This document shows, piece after piece, positions 34,171 through 43,441 of a stretch of 62,208 bases of DNA (positions within the stretch are counted from its first letter, which is position 1; each line of letters opens with the position of its first letter). The notes beneath the pieces are model-generated. The model saw only the letters and a list, made by a program, of their open reading frames with translations. It did not search any database and was not told the origin of the DNA. Location: assembly GCA_004769085.1 (NCBI GenBank), contig DUDS01000020.1, forward strand, positions 1-62,208, in the 5' to 3' direction. This stretch comes from Candidatus Melainabacteria bacterium SSGW_16. GTDB taxonomy: Bacteria; Cyanobacteriota; Vampirovibrionia; 2-02-FULL-35-15. Position numbers and translations under genes: made by a program.

Positions 34171-35208
34171 CTAAAACTGTTTTAAAAATCTTAAATCGCC
34201 GGTAAAAAAGTATCTTATATCAGGGATACGATACTTAAGCATTGTAAATCTCTCAAGTCCTAATCCTGCAGCAAAACCAATCCACTCATCAGGATTAATG
34301 TTTACTGCCTTAAGCACATTAGGGTCCACCATCCCACATCCTAAAAGCTCAAGCCAGCCTCTGTTTCCACAAGTAGTACATCCTTTCCCGTCACAGAAAG
34401 GGCATTCAGCATCAAGCTCTGCACTAGGTTCAGTAAATGGGAAAAAATCCGGTCTGAACCTTGTTTTTATTTCTTTGCCAAAAAATCTTCTAATAAATTC
34501 ATTTAATACCCATTTCATATTCCCAAAAGTAAGTTCCTTCTCAACTGCAAGTATTTCAAGCTGATGAAAAAAAGGCATCTTCCTGGCATTTATCTCCTCA
34601 TTCCTGTAAACCCTGCCATGTGCAAGCACTCGAAGCGGAGGTCTGGTTTTTTCCATTGCTCTTATTTGTACAGTTGAAGTATGACTTCTGAGCAAAACAT
34701 GCGGTGCAACATTTGTATAAAAAGTATCCTGTTCATCTCTTGCAGGATGATCAGGTGGGGTGTTTAAAGCAGTAAAATTATAAAAATCTGTTTCAACTTC
34801 AGGACCTTCAACAGCAGTAAATCCCATCCCATAAAAAATATCTACAATTTCCCTCGTTACTGTACTTATCGGATGCTCATGACCAGTTTCTACTGGTAAT
34901 CCGGGCAGGGTAACATCTATATTACTCTGAGCTAATTCTTTTTCAACCTCTCTTGCCTCAACACCAAACTTTTTATCATCATATATTTTCTGTACATATT
35001 CTTTTAAGTCATTTAATAATTTACCGTAAACAGGCCTTTCCTCTTTTGTGATATTTTTAATATTTTTTTGTTCAGTAATCAGAAAACTTTTATCACCAAG
35101 AAATCGTATCCTGAAACTTTCAAGAGTCCTGACATCATTAATTTCAGCCGATTCTTTTTCTGCTTCCTTTTTAACTTCAGTTATTCTGTTTTCAAGTGTA
35201 TTAATCAT
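34171..35208 (-). CDS. pheS: phenylalanyl-tRNA synthetase alpha subunit
   Basis: Class II synthetase subunit that forms the alpha2-beta2 enzyme with PheT. N-terminal coiled coil at 1-85; the catalytic core starts near 110 (LPGLPVETGHEHPISTV). Motif 2 is the RVYRNEEINARKMPFFHQLE stretch and motif 3 is GLGLERFTML. A Cys-rich insert (CPFCDGKGCTTCG, about 268-280) lies between the ESRP-equivalent EPSAELDAE and GCGMVDP and may be a small zinc knuckle. pheT is not nearby, so the usual pheST operon is split. Confidence 0.96.
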   Translation of the reverse strand: MINTLENRITEVKKEAEKESAEINDVRTLESFRIRFLGDKSFLITEQKNIKNITKEERPVYGKLLNDLKEYVQKIYDDKKFGVEAREVEKELAQSNIDVTLPGLPVETGHEHPISTVTREIVDIFYGMGFTAVEGPEVETDFYNFTALNTPPDHPARDEQDTFYTNVAPHVLLRSHTSTVQIRAMEKTRPPLRVLAHGRVYRNEEINARKMPFFHQLEILAVEKELTFGNMKWVLNEFIRRFFGKEIKTRFRPDFFPFTEPSAELDAECPFCDGKGCTTCGNRGWLELLGCGMVDPNVLKAVNINPDEWIGFAAGLGLERFTMLKYRIPDIRYFFTGDLRFLKQF

Positions 35209-35284
35209 AGGTTTATTACTTAACTATAGCTAATATTATAAGATATAAAGGTGATACAAACAAAAATACAGGGAATTATCATAT

Positions 35285-36517
35285 ATGACACTGGATATTA
35301 AAAAACTTCTGACCCAGATTAAAAATCTTGAAAATAAAGAATCTACAGATGATAATTTGAACAGGCTTGATGCTACATACAGGCTCTTTAAGTCTGCCGT
35401 ACGTGAAGATGAACTGCTGCTAAAAAAGCTTATCGAAACGAAAAATGCTTCAGGGGCAAATTTTTACTTTGGAATGCCAGAAATCGATAAGAGTGAAAAA
35501 CTTGATACCCTGCACCCGTGTCAGGATAATTTCTTACAGCCTCACATTACAATAGCTTCAGATGGCTCACAAATAAATCCTTCAGCACATGAATTTACAA
35601 GTGCATTTCTTATAAATATAGGAATGGTTGCAATACCCTATTATAAAAGCTCGGTCCAGGTATTAATTGGATCAGAACCTACAATTTATTCATCTTCCGA
35701 AGAAATTAACTTATCAAACACTGCCGAAAGAATTCTTGAAGAAGACCTGGTTTCTTATGAAAGGACCTTAAAAGAAATAGAGTCTCTTGTTCAAATCGCA
35801 GAAAACTATAGACAAAATAATATTCCGATGATTGCACTTATTGACGGTACTTTAATTCATTGGCACATAGAAAAATTTAGCGGTGTATACATTGAACAGT
35901 TTATAAAAAGATTTTCAGATGCAATATCAAAACTTAAATCAATGAATGTAGTTGTTGCTGGTTTCTTAAGTAACTCCAGGGCAAATGACCTGATAAACAT
36001 GCTTAAAGTATTCAAATGTCCTTATGAAACCGTGAACTGTAAAAAATATTGTACAAACATTTCATACAGGGATCTGCCATGTAACCCAACATCAAATTAC
36101 AAATCAGTGCTTGACAGAAGAATTATTGAAAGATATTTCAGTGAAGTAAATCCTGAGACTGGTACAAGAACCATCCTGTTCAGATCAAATAGTAAAATTT
36201 TAGACTGTTATCCGGATGATTTAAAAATTTATTTTTTTTACATTAATACAGGAAGGGAAATTGCAAGAGTTGAAATCCCTGCTTACATTGCAAAAGATAA
36301 AACCCTTCTTAATTTACTGCATAATGCTATTTCACTACAGTGCAAGGTAGGATTTGGTTATCCCGTTACATTAAGCGAAGCTCACCTGGCTGCAGTAGTA
36401 ACAAAAAATGACAGAGAGATCTTTTATAATCTTCTCAAAGAGCAGGTTTTAACTAAAAAACAAAATAAGATAAAACTGTCATATAAAGAATTAAAGAAAA
36501 GAATTAGTTTTGTTTAG
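35285..36517 (+). CDS. NurA-domain protein
   Basis: 410 residues. NurA nuclease-domain features: Asp in ITIASDGSQINPS (about 95-110) and Asp in ALIDGTLIHW (about 190-199), the two metal-binding acidic positions of the family; a late His-containing SEAHLAAV stretch also fits. NurA with the HerA helicase resects DNA ends in archaea; bacterial homologues occur in Cyanobacteria and a few other phyla. No herA gene is present here. It overlaps the convergent MCE gene by 14 bp and is divergent from pheS. Confidence 0.82.
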   Translation: MTLDIKKLLTQIKNLENKESTDDNLNRLDATYRLFKSAVREDELLLKKLIETKNASGANFYFGMPEIDKSEKLDTLHPCQDNFLQPHITIASDGSQINPSAHEFTSAFLINIGMVAIPYYKSSVQVLIGSEPTIYSSSEEINLSNTAERILEEDLVSYERTLKEIESLVQIAENYRQNNIPMIALIDGTLIHWHIEKFSGVYIEQFIKRFSDAISKLKSMNVVVAGFLSNSRANDLINMLKVFKCPYETVNCKKYCTNISYRDLPCNPTSNYKSVLDRRIIERYFSEVNPETGTRTILFRSNSKILDCYPDDLKIYFFYINTGREIARVEIPAYIAKDKTLLNLLHNAISLQCKVGFGYPVTLSEAHLAAVVTKNDREIFYNLLKEQVLTKKQNKIKLSYKELKKRISFV

Positions 36518-37484
36518 TTGACTCACTTGTTTTTGTAGTCAGATCCTTTGCTTTTTTTGCTACTTCCTTGACTTTGCTTAAATCGTCCTTAGTTAACTTC
36601 CCATAGAATCCATTCAAACTCACAATATGCTCATTAAAATCTTTTATTTTTCCCCTAAGTACTGGACTCGATATCTCACTATCAATAGCAATAAGTGAAG
36701 CATTAACATTATTTAAATTGTCCAGAATATCCTGCTTAAAACTGTTTATATCTAAATGAAACTGTTCTGATGCAATCTTTTCAGATATTTTTGAAATGCT
36801 CCCTGAAAATTTATTAATACCAGTACCAACCTTATGCTGAAATTCTTTATCAGAAACAATTTGATTTAGTGTTTTTACCGGGCTGTATAACCTCATTAAA
36901 AGTTGACTGGTTTCACTTGTTTTTGAGGCAAATTTTTTATTTACCCGTGATAAGTTCTTCCCATAATCAGACAGTTTTTGCGCAGTCTCAGATAAGGACT
37001 CATTTGCTCTTGTAAATGCAGTTCGTGCTTTCTGAAAATTCTGAGGTGTAACTTCCCGGACAATAATTTTTGAAAAGTCTTTAAGATTTTCTAACAAATC
37101 CAGTGAAGCCTGCAGCCAAGTCTCTGCTGTTACCGGTTCTTGTATAATCCATGCTTTGTTTTCAGGAAGTTCTGTACCAGGAGGAATCACTTCAAGAACT
37201 CTTCCCTGACCTGGTCTGAATGAAGTAATCACAAGCTGGGATCCAGGTTCAGGTCCAGCAAAATATTTATTTGTAATTCTTACTGTTACTATAACCCCAT
37301 CACTTACAGGTTTTGCTTTAATGATTTCACCAATCCTGGTGCCTAGAGCAGTAACTTTTGCACCAATTGGCAGTCCATCAATATTTTTAAATTTTGCCTC
37401 AAATATTTTTTGAGAATTAAAGTAAGTATAAATTCCAAAAAAGATTAGAATCAATACTAATAAATTTAAAAAAAGTCTGAACAT
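36504..37484 (-). CDS. MCE (MlaD-like) lipid-transport protein
   Basis: 326 residues: N-terminal membrane anchor (3-22) and an MCE domain at about 32-115 (FKNIDGLPIGAKVTALGTRI with the conserved glycines). A long predicted helical or coiled region (about 130-310) follows that could form the channel needle seen in MlaD/YebT-like proteins. Such proteins carry phospholipids between membranes, implying an outer membrane. The ATPase and permease (MlaF/MlaE) are not in the window. The gene starts inside the stop of the thioredoxin-like gene (1-nt overlap). Confidence 0.87.
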   Translation of the reverse strand: MFRLFLNLLVLILIFFGIYTYFNSQKIFEAKFKNIDGLPIGAKVTALGTRIGEIIKAKPVSDGVIVTVRITNKYFAGPEPGSQLVITSFRPGQGRVLEVIPPGTELPENKAWIIQEPVTAETWLQASLDLLENLKDFSKIIVREVTPQNFQKARTAFTRANESLSETAQKLSDYGKNLSRVNKKFASKTSETSQLLMRLYSPVKTLNQIVSDKEFQHKVGTGINKFSGSISKISEKIASEQFHLDINSFKQDILDNLNNVNASLIAIDSEISSPVLRGKIKDFNEHIVSLNGFYGKLTKDDLSKVKEVAKKAKDLTTKTSESTKQN

Positions 37485-37981
37485 CAGGTAGAAGGTTGCT
37501 CAAGTGATTTTTCTTTTGTTTTTGCTTCGTTTATTGCCTGAATATAATCCTCAACAACAGAATTATTCTGAAAAACAGAAACTATTTCAAGTGTTGTTGG
37601 TACAAAAACCCCAATTGTTGCGGTTTTGCTCTTGTTTGCATTGTAAAAATCAATGACTTTCAGCTCTTCAGCTTTTTTTGCTGATATTTTTGCCTTTGAA
37701 GGAGTAGAAACATCCAGCTGAACCAATTCAAAATCAGTATTTTCTTTTGTCAGCTGATCAAGGGTTGGCTGAATATTTTTGCACCCTGGACACCAACTGG
37801 CATATATTTGAATAAGCAGAACTTTTTTATTCTCTGCCTTCTGAACAGTCTGAGTGGCAGACTGCTTTTTCTTTGTTTTACCCTTTTTAAAAAAACTTGC
37901 TGTTGCTGGATTTAGACTATTAACCCATAAATTAACTAATAACAGGACTAATAAAAACAATACAGATCTTTTTATAAACAC
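37484..37981 (-). CDS. exported thioredoxin-like protein
   Basis: 165 residues: N-terminal hydrophobic signal or anchor (about 5-25), Lys-rich linker, then a thioredoxin fold whose active site is WCPGC in YASWCPGCKNIQPTL (about 62-76). WCPGC instead of WCGPC suggests altered redox properties. The cis-Pro region reads TIGVFVPTTLEI. It is likely periplasmic and coupled to the MCE protein gene downstream (1-nt overlap); it may keep cysteines of envelope proteins in the right state. Confidence 0.85.
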   Translation of the reverse strand: MFIKRSVLFLLVLLLVNLWVNSLNPATASFFKKGKTKKKQSATQTVQKAENKKVLLIQIYASWCPGCKNIQPTLDQLTKENTDFELVQLDVSTPSKAKISAKKAEELKVIDFYNANKSKTATIGVFVPTTLEIVSVFQNNSVVEDYIQAINEAKTKEKSLEQPST

Positions 37982-38173
37982 TGCTTTTCTCCTAAATATA
38001 CAGCTTCAGAATAAATCATAACATGAAGCACTTTTGAATGAGTATATTTAGGAATACCCTTGTTTTCATATACACGACCCAGCAGCAGTTAACTCCGGGT
38101 AACTAATATTTGCACAATTTCTTGCCAACATGTTTTATTTACTGATAGCATAATAAGATCGTTTTATATAAAT

Positions 38174-38953
38174 ATGCACCTTGAAGAACTAAAAAAAGAA
38201 GACAATACAACTGAGAGTATCAATAACCAGATTGCACAATCAGCTCCTGGGCAAAAACCATCTTTAAAAGATAAGATTTTTGCTTTTATAAAAGAAACTG
38301 TTGAGCTTATAGTTGTAACACTGGTTCTTTTAATAATAATCCGCCAGGGCTTTATAGAAGCCAGATACATTCCGAGTGAATCAATGGTTCCAACCTTAAA
38401 AATAAATGACAGGCTTATAGTTGAAAAAGTAACAAAAAATCTAAGGCTTATTGGTTTTAAGATACCTGTACAAAGAGGAGACATCCTTGTCTTTTATCCA
38501 CCACCTGAAGGCAACCGGGGAAAAGATTTAAGATATGATCCTCTCAGCATTTTTGCCAGATGGACCGGGCTTCCTTTCTTGCCACAGGATGATGCATACA
38601 TAAAAAGAGTAGTGGGTCTGCCAGGTGATACTATTGAAATAAAAAAAGATGAAGGTGTTTATATAAACGGTAGACTGTTAAATGAACCATATATAAATGA
38701 ACTGCCCAAATATAACTGTACAGACCTGAATGACATAGAAGTTTACAGAAAAAAAGGATTAAGCGGCAAAATCATTGTTCCTAAAGGACATTTCTTTTTA
38801 ATGGGTGATAACAGAAACAGAAGCCAGGATAGTCACGTCTGGGGATTCTTGGGTGAAAAGAGAATTGTTGGTAGAGCAGCTGTAATTGTCTGGAGAAGTT
38901 TAATGGACAAGTCTCCTTTATTTCAACAATCACAAACACTAATTAATTTTTAA
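38174..38953 (+). CDS. lepB: signal peptidase I
   Basis: 259 residues with one membrane helix (about 38-58) and the catalytic core outside. Nucleophile Ser is in PSESMVPTL (about 74-82), general-base Lys in KRVVGLPGD (about 146-154), and box E reads GDNRNRSQDSHVWG. It removes signal peptides from exported proteins, several of which are encoded in this window. The stop is followed 1 bp later by the methyltransferase start, so the two are co-transcribed. Confidence 0.97.
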   Translation: MHLEELKKEDNTTESINNQIAQSAPGQKPSLKDKIFAFIKETVELIVVTLVLLIIIRQGFIEARYIPSESMVPTLKINDRLIVEKVTKNLRLIGFKIPVQRGDILVFYPPPEGNRGKDLRYDPLSIFARWTGLPFLPQDDAYIKRVVGLPGDTIEIKKDEGVYINGRLLNEPYINELPKYNCTDLNDIEVYRKKGLSGKIIVPKGHFFLMGDNRNRSQDSHVWGFLGEKRIVGRAAVIVWRSLMDKSPLFQQSQTLINF

Positions 38954-38954
38954 A

Positions 38955-40046
38955 ATGCCTGCAAAACAAACCTCAAAAAATATAATGACCCGGGTAAGGG
39001 ATATCTACAAACCTATAAAACCTTTCGGGCAGTCTGTTTTCTGGCGTGCTTTTAGTCTGTGGCTTCTTGTAAGCCTTTTCATTTTTTTTTATAATATACA
39101 CCCATATTACTTAAATCCTGATTTTAACAATGCCAGAGAACTAATGAAAAAAGCTTATGTAGGCTTTTGCCTGTTGGTTCTGCCCTATACCTGGTTTACA
39201 CTTTCATTCAATTACAGGCTAAAAGATGATTTCAAAGATGCTTCAATAATATTTTTTGTCCTCTTAAAAAGGATAGGTCTTTTAGTTGCCACCAGAGATA
39301 TTAGCCAGGTTAGCGGATTATTCAAAGCAAAAAGATTTAATAATTTTCTTCTTACATGTGCAGTTAAGGGATTCTTCCTTCCAATAATGATGATGTTTTT
39401 GTTTCATCATACTAATGCAGTATCAGGACTTATCTCAAAAGTTTCAACACCAATGGACGGTATTCAGTTATCTCACTGGTTTTTGGATCTTATTTACAAT
39501 ACATTGTTTATTTTTGATACAGGAATTGCAATTATAGGTTATGGGCTTGAATTAAAATGGCTGAACAACAAAACAAAATCCGTTGAACCCACGGGATTTG
39601 GATGGACAGTTGCACTGATGTGTTATCCGCCATTCAACGGTGTAAGCGGGGTTTATTTCCCACTTCAGACAAGACAGGAATACTATGTCCCATTAACCGA
39701 GGAGCAAAAAATTCTTGTTCGTATAATAATAGTTGCATTATATATGGTATTCGTATGGGGAACATTTGCTCTGGGAGTTAAGTTCAGTAATTTAAGTAAC
39801 AAAGGGATTATTGACAGGGGTCCTTACAAATACATAAGACACCCTGCATATGCATCAAAAAATATTGCATGGTGGTTTGAACACCTACAGTATATGAAAG
39901 GATTCAATAATGTGCTTCCTCTCATCTGCTGGAATATTATTTACACACTAAGAGCACTTACAGAAGAAAGACATCTTATGAAGGATCCGGATTACAGAGA
40001 GTATTGCAAGAAAGTAAAATATAGATTTATTCCGGGATTGATTTAG
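38955..40046 (+). CDS. membrane methyltransferase-like protein, ICMT/PEMT superfamily
   Basis: 363 residues, about eight hydrophobic segments. The C-terminal part carries the isoprenylcysteine-methyltransferase signature: RGPYKYIRHPAYASKNIAWW (S-adenosylmethionine-binding RHPxY) and a late ALTEERHLMKDPDYREYCKK that matches the E-E-x-x-L pattern. The substrate is unknown; bacterial relatives methylate lipids or small thiols. It is co-transcribed with lepB. Its 3' end is 10 bp from the opposite-strand tRNA-Trp. Confidence 0.8.
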   Translation: MPAKQTSKNIMTRVRDIYKPIKPFGQSVFWRAFSLWLLVSLFIFFYNIHPYYLNPDFNNARELMKKAYVGFCLLVLPYTWFTLSFNYRLKDDFKDASIIFFVLLKRIGLLVATRDISQVSGLFKAKRFNNFLLTCAVKGFFLPIMMMFLFHHTNAVSGLISKVSTPMDGIQLSHWFLDLIYNTLFIFDTGIAIIGYGLELKWLNNKTKSVEPTGFGWTVALMCYPPFNGVSGVYFPLQTRQEYYVPLTEEQKILVRIIIVALYMVFVWGTFALGVKFSNLSNKGIIDRGPYKYIRHPAYASKNIAWWFEHLQYMKGFNNVLPLICWNIIYTLRALTEERHLMKDPDYREYCKKVKYRFIPGLI

Positions 40047-40055
40047 ATTTAAGAA

Positions 40056-40127
40056 CGCGCCCTGTAGGAATTGAACCCACGACATTTGGTTTTGGAGACC
40101 AACGTTCTACCGCTGAACTAAGGGCGC
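40056..40127 (-). tRNA. tRNA-Trp (anticodon CCA)
   Basis: Minus-strand cloverleaf: acceptor GCGCCCT/AGGGCGC, D arm TAGTTCAGCGGTAGAACG, anticodon arm TTGGT CTCCAAA ACCAA (CCA), T arm with GGGTTCAATTCC, discriminator G as expected for tryptophan. CCA is not encoded. In many bacteria tRNA-Trp precedes secE on the same strand; here it is adjacent but inverted. Confidence 0.95.
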
Positions 40128-40361
40128 ACATGTGATAGCAGAATTTCATGGAATTATTTAGAAAAGATAAAATTACAATTTTCAAATCATCCCGAATTAT
40201 AATTATACTTAGATAGTTTGTGCTAATTTGTGCCAATTAAATGTTCTTATCAAAAGAGGTATTATCGCTTATTAGTGAATATAAGGTACTATTTTAATTG
40301 TATTTATCAAATTAATCACAATCATAGATTACAATTATACTTACCCTAATAAGGTAATAAA

Positions 40362-40619
40362 ATGTCACCAACACAGATGGAACTTGGAAATTATCAAAAA
40401 GGTTCAGATGAACAGCCTGCTTCAAAAGCTGTAAGTATCAAACAGTTTTTAAGCGAGGTAAGGACTGAATTTCTTAAGATTAGCTGGCCATCAAGGGAAC
40501 AAACCACAAGAGAATTTCTTGCTGTAATACTTCTGGTTTTCATAATTACAGGGATAATTTTTCTTATTGATAAGATGCTAGGATTTGTTCTTGCTATGTT
40601 TACCGGAAAAGGATTCTAA
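40362..40619 (+). CDS. secE: preprotein translocase subunit SecE
   Basis: 85 residues with the SecE core: amphipathic FLSEVRTEFLKISWPSREQT followed by one transmembrane helix (about 50-75). It stabilises SecY in the translocon. It starts the secE-nusG operon, 12 bp before nusG. Confidence 0.96.
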   Translation: MSPTQMELGNYQKGSDEQPASKAVSIKQFLSEVRTEFLKISWPSREQTTREFLAVILLVFIITGIIFLIDKMLGFVLAMFTGKGF

Positions 40620-40631
40620 GGAAACGACTCT

Positions 40632-41204
40632 ATGATTAAGCAAAAACAGGTACAAAAGACAAAGACCCAAACAAGAAACTGGTATGTAATTCAGACTGCA
40701 TCTGGTCATGAAAACAAAGTTAAAGAACATATTGAAAAAAGAATAAAGACACTAAATGCAGACGACAGAATATTTAACGTGATTGTCCCGGAAAAAGAAG
40801 TTACAAAAATCCATGATGGAAAAAGAGTTGAAAAGAAAGAAAGGGAATTCCCTGGTTATGTTCTCATTGAAATGATCATGGATGATGCAACCTGGAGAAT
40901 AATAAAAGATACCCCAGGGGTTACCAGATTTATCGGAGCAAATAAACAACCGTTGCCTGTCCCATCTTCAGAAGTAAGAAGAATCCTCAGGAAAAGTCAG
41001 ATATTCACAAAGACAAAAGAAGGAAAGAAAATCATTGATGTCGTTATTGGAGAATCAGTTAAAATACAATCTGGTCCGTTTGAAGACTTTATTGGAGAAA
41101 TTACTGAAATTAACGAAGAAAGAGAAACACTTAAGGCTCTTGTAAGTATATTTGGAAGATCCACACCAGTAGAACTTGCTTTCGATCAGATAGCAAAATT
41201 ATAA
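40632..41204 (+). CDS. nusG: transcription elongation/antitermination factor NusG
   Basis: 190 residues. NGN domain at about 15-125 (WYVIQTASGHENKVKEHIE, FPGYVLIEM, TPGVTRFIG) and KOW domain at about 140-190 (VIGESVKIQSGPFEDFIG). It binds RNA polymerase and suppresses pausing or couples to Rho and the ribosome. Unusually, it is not followed by rplK but by a small membrane protein gene 2 bp later. Confidence 0.97.
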   Translation: MIKQKQVQKTKTQTRNWYVIQTASGHENKVKEHIEKRIKTLNADDRIFNVIVPEKEVTKIHDGKRVEKKEREFPGYVLIEMIMDDATWRIIKDTPGVTRFIGANKQPLPVPSSEVRRILRKSQIFTKTKEGKKIIDVVIGESVKIQSGPFEDFIGEITEINEERETLKALVSIFGRSTPVELAFDQIAKL

Positions 41205-41206
41205 AA

Positions 41207-41572
41207 ATGAATTCCGATTTTCTACTCTCAGCAAAAGTTATTTTATTTGTATTGCTATGGTTTTTTAACCTGGTATTTATTGTCTTTATTTTTAAATCCA
41301 GGAAATTTTATAATCAGCTTACTCAATTTGAATCAATCTGCTCAACAAAAAGAAAAGAAGCTGTCAGCTGCCTTGTACCAGTATTAATTAACATTTCAGA
41401 GAAAAATAAAAAATTAAATTTGTTGTTAAATATCAATAACCAACCGTTAAAAGAAACAATTGCTTTTGCTATATCTTCCTTCTTGCCAATAATTGGTATT
41501 TTTCAAATAATAAATAGTGGTTTTAACCTGACCAAGTTAATGTTTAGTGATTCTCACGCTGATCCTAAGTGA
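41207..41572 (+). CDS. small membrane protein of unknown function
   Basis: 121 residues with hydrophobic segments at about 8-30 and 83-105 separated by a Lys-rich soluble stretch. No motif is recognised. The 2-bp distance from nusG implies co-transcription. It occupies the slot where rplK normally lies. A TAG/TGA-rich AT stretch and then the rimP promoter follow. Confidence 0.6.
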   Translation: MNSDFLLSAKVILFVLLWFFNLVFIVFIFKSRKFYNQLTQFESICSTKRKEAVSCLVPVLINISEKNKKLNLLLNINNQPLKETIAFAISSFLPIIGIFQIINSGFNLTKLMFSDSHADPK

Positions 41573-41633
41573 TATTAAAGTTTTTTGCTGTTTATCTTTA
41601 CATGGATAAGATAAGTTTTAAAGTATTCAAAAG

Positions 41634-41642
41634 TGGTATAAT
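41634..41642 (+). promoter_or_regulatory. extended -10 promoter of the rimP-nusA-infB operon
   Basis: TGGTATAAT: a perfect TATAAT at 41637-41642 with an upstream TG. No good -35 box is seen 17 bp upstream, which suits an extended -10 promoter. The start point would fall near 41649, just before the long leader hairpin. Confidence 0.6.
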
Positions 41643-41657
41643 AAGAACGTTAAGAGA

Positions 41658-41703
41658 AAGCCTAATGTGGCTGGAGTTGCAAAACTACCAGCCACATTAG
41701 CTT
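41658..41703 (+). promoter_or_regulatory. long leader hairpin upstream of rimP
   Basis: Arms 41662-41674 and 41688-41700 form 13 perfect pairs (CTAATGTGGCTGG/CCAGCCACATTAG) around a 13-nt loop, with 3 further pairs below a bulged C. There is no T-run, so it is not a standard terminator. It would sit at the very 5' end of the operon transcript, suggesting transcript stabilisation, RNase III processing or feedback control. Confidence 0.65.
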
Positions 41704-41722
41704 AAAAAGGGTACTTAATAAA

Positions 41723-42067
41723 ATGAAAAAGATGGCTAGCTCTGAATTAACAAGACTTTCAAGCATACTCAAACCAGATGCAGAAAAAATAGTCTCTGAC
41801 ATTGGATTTAATTTGCATGACCTAGTATTTGTGGTGGAAAATAATATAAATTATTTAAGAGTTACAATTTCTCACCTTGATCGAAAGGTCTCACTTGATG
41901 ATTGTGAAAAAATAAGCAGAAGGATTGATAAATTCCTTGACAGCAGAAATCTGATACCTTTTCCATATACACTTGAAGTGCAAAGTAAGGGTGTAAAAAC
42001 AGAAGTGGAAAATGTTTCTGAATATAGTTTTACATTAAGTAAATTAGGTTTGGTAGTTAAATCATAG
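41723..42067 (+). CDS. rimP: ribosome maturation factor RimP, short form
   Basis: 114 residues against about 150 usual. The N-terminal KH-like domain is present (LVFVVENNINYLRVTI, SLDDCEKISRRIDKFLD, LEVQSKGV in place of LEVSSPGL). The C-terminal SH3-like domain is almost wholly missing. The stop is clean with nusA starting 12 bp later, so this is a compact RimP rather than an obvious frameshift. It assists 30S assembly. First gene of the operon. Confidence 0.85.
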   Translation: MKKMASSELTRLSSILKPDAEKIVSDIGFNLHDLVFVVENNINYLRVTISHLDRKVSLDDCEKISRRIDKFLDSRNLIPFPYTLEVQSKGVKTEVENVSEYSFTLSKLGLVVKS

Positions 42068-42079
42068 GAGGGAAAAGCT

Positions 42080-43441
42080 TTGTATAAGATCGGAAATCAA
42101 TTAATTGAAGCAGCAGAACAATTAGAAAATGAAAGGAATATTCCAAAGCAAGTATTTATTAATGCCATCTGTGATGCAATACTTGCTGCCTATAAAAGAA
42201 GAGTTCCTGATCATAATGTTGACGGTGTTCATACCCAGTTTGATGAAGCGACTGGTGAGATAGGCATTTTTGCACCAAAAACAATTGTTGAAGCAGTAAC
42301 AAATGAGCACAGAGAAATTTCAATTGCTGAAGCAAAAGAACTACTTCCTGATGTTGAACTTGGTGAAATTTTGGAAATAGATATTACACCGGATGATTTT
42401 GCAGAATATGGAAGAATAGCCGCACAGGCAGCAAAACAAATAATGACACAGCGTCTCAGAGAAGCAGAAAAAGATCTTATAAAACAGGAGTTTGTCGGTC
42501 GTCAGGGAAGTATGATGACAGGACAAATTAAAAGAATTGAAATTCTTAATAACGGAAAACCAAGCATTGTAGTTGATCTGGGCAGATTTGAAGGTCACAT
42601 TCCTCCAAGAGAACAGCTTCCCGGGGAAACATATAAAGTAGGTTCAAGAGTAAGAGTTTTTGTAAAAGAACTCAGAGAGTCAGGCAGGATACCAACTGTC
42701 ATCGTATCTCATACAAATGAAGAAATTGTAAAAGAATTGTTTGAGCTTGAAGTACCTGAAATTGATGATGGTACTGTTGAGATAAAAGCAATTGCCAGGG
42801 AAGCTGGTTATAGAACAAAAATTGCTGTTCATTCAAATGATTCGGATATAGATCCTGTGGGAGCCTGTATAGGAAGTCGTGGCTCAAGAATTCAGAATGT
42901 TGTTAATGAACTTAAAAATGAAAAAATAGATGTAATCAGGTGGTCAGTTGACCCGATTGATTTTATTTCTAATTCACTTAGTCCTGCAAGAATTACAACT
43001 GTAGCTCTTTATGACGATCCTGCAGGAAGAAGAGCAGAAGTGATAGTTCCTGACGATCAGCTTAGCCTTGCTATTGGTAAGAATGGGCAGAACGTAAGGC
43101 TTGCAGCAAAACTGACAGAGTGGAAAATTGATATAAGAAGTGAAACTCAGATTAAAGGTCAGCCTTTTGGAGTAGGTGCAACCACAACTGTTACGCTTGA
43201 GCCAAAAGAAGACAAAGCCAAAACCTCGGAAGGAAAAGAAAACCAGGAAACCACAACAACCCAAACCAAAGTACAGGAAGAAAACAATGGTGCGGGATCC
43301 GAAAGTGCTGCTACTGAAGAAGTGAAAGAAGTAATTGAAGAAGAAAAACCAAAGAAAAAATCTTCAAGAAAAAAGAAAGAAGTAGCAGTACAAACAGATG
43401 AGGAAAAAGTAAAAGAGGAGATTCTGCCTACAAATGAATAA
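42080..43441 (+). CDS. nusA: transcription termination/antitermination factor NusA
   Basis: 453 residues. N-terminal RNA polymerase-binding domain 1-125 (ALLAAYKR-type segment AILAAYKRRVPDH), S1 domain (about 137-200), KH1 and KH2 (about 230-345; IGSRGSRIQNVVNELKNEKI and LAIGKNGQNVRLAAKLT), then an acidic/basic low-complexity tail of about 85 residues. The tandem C-terminal acidic repeats of E. coli NusA are absent, as in Gram-positives. It starts at TTG, supported by AGGAGGG 8 bp upstream. Overlaps ylxR by 8 bp. Confidence 0.97.
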   Translation: MYKIGNQLIEAAEQLENERNIPKQVFINAICDAILAAYKRRVPDHNVDGVHTQFDEATGEIGIFAPKTIVEAVTNEHREISIAEAKELLPDVELGEILEIDITPDDFAEYGRIAAQAAKQIMTQRLREAEKDLIKQEFVGRQGSMMTGQIKRIEILNNGKPSIVVDLGRFEGHIPPREQLPGETYKVGSRVRVFVKELRESGRIPTVIVSHTNEEIVKELFELEVPEIDDGTVEIKAIAREAGYRTKIAVHSNDSDIDPVGACIGSRGSRIQNVVNELKNEKIDVIRWSVDPIDFISNSLSPARITTVALYDDPAGRRAEVIVPDDQLSLAIGKNGQNVRLAAKLTEWKIDIRSETQIKGQPFGVGATTTVTLEPKEDKAKTSEGKENQETTTTQTKVQEENNGAGSESAATEEVKEVIEEEKPKKKSSRKKKEVAVQTDEEKVKEEILPTNE

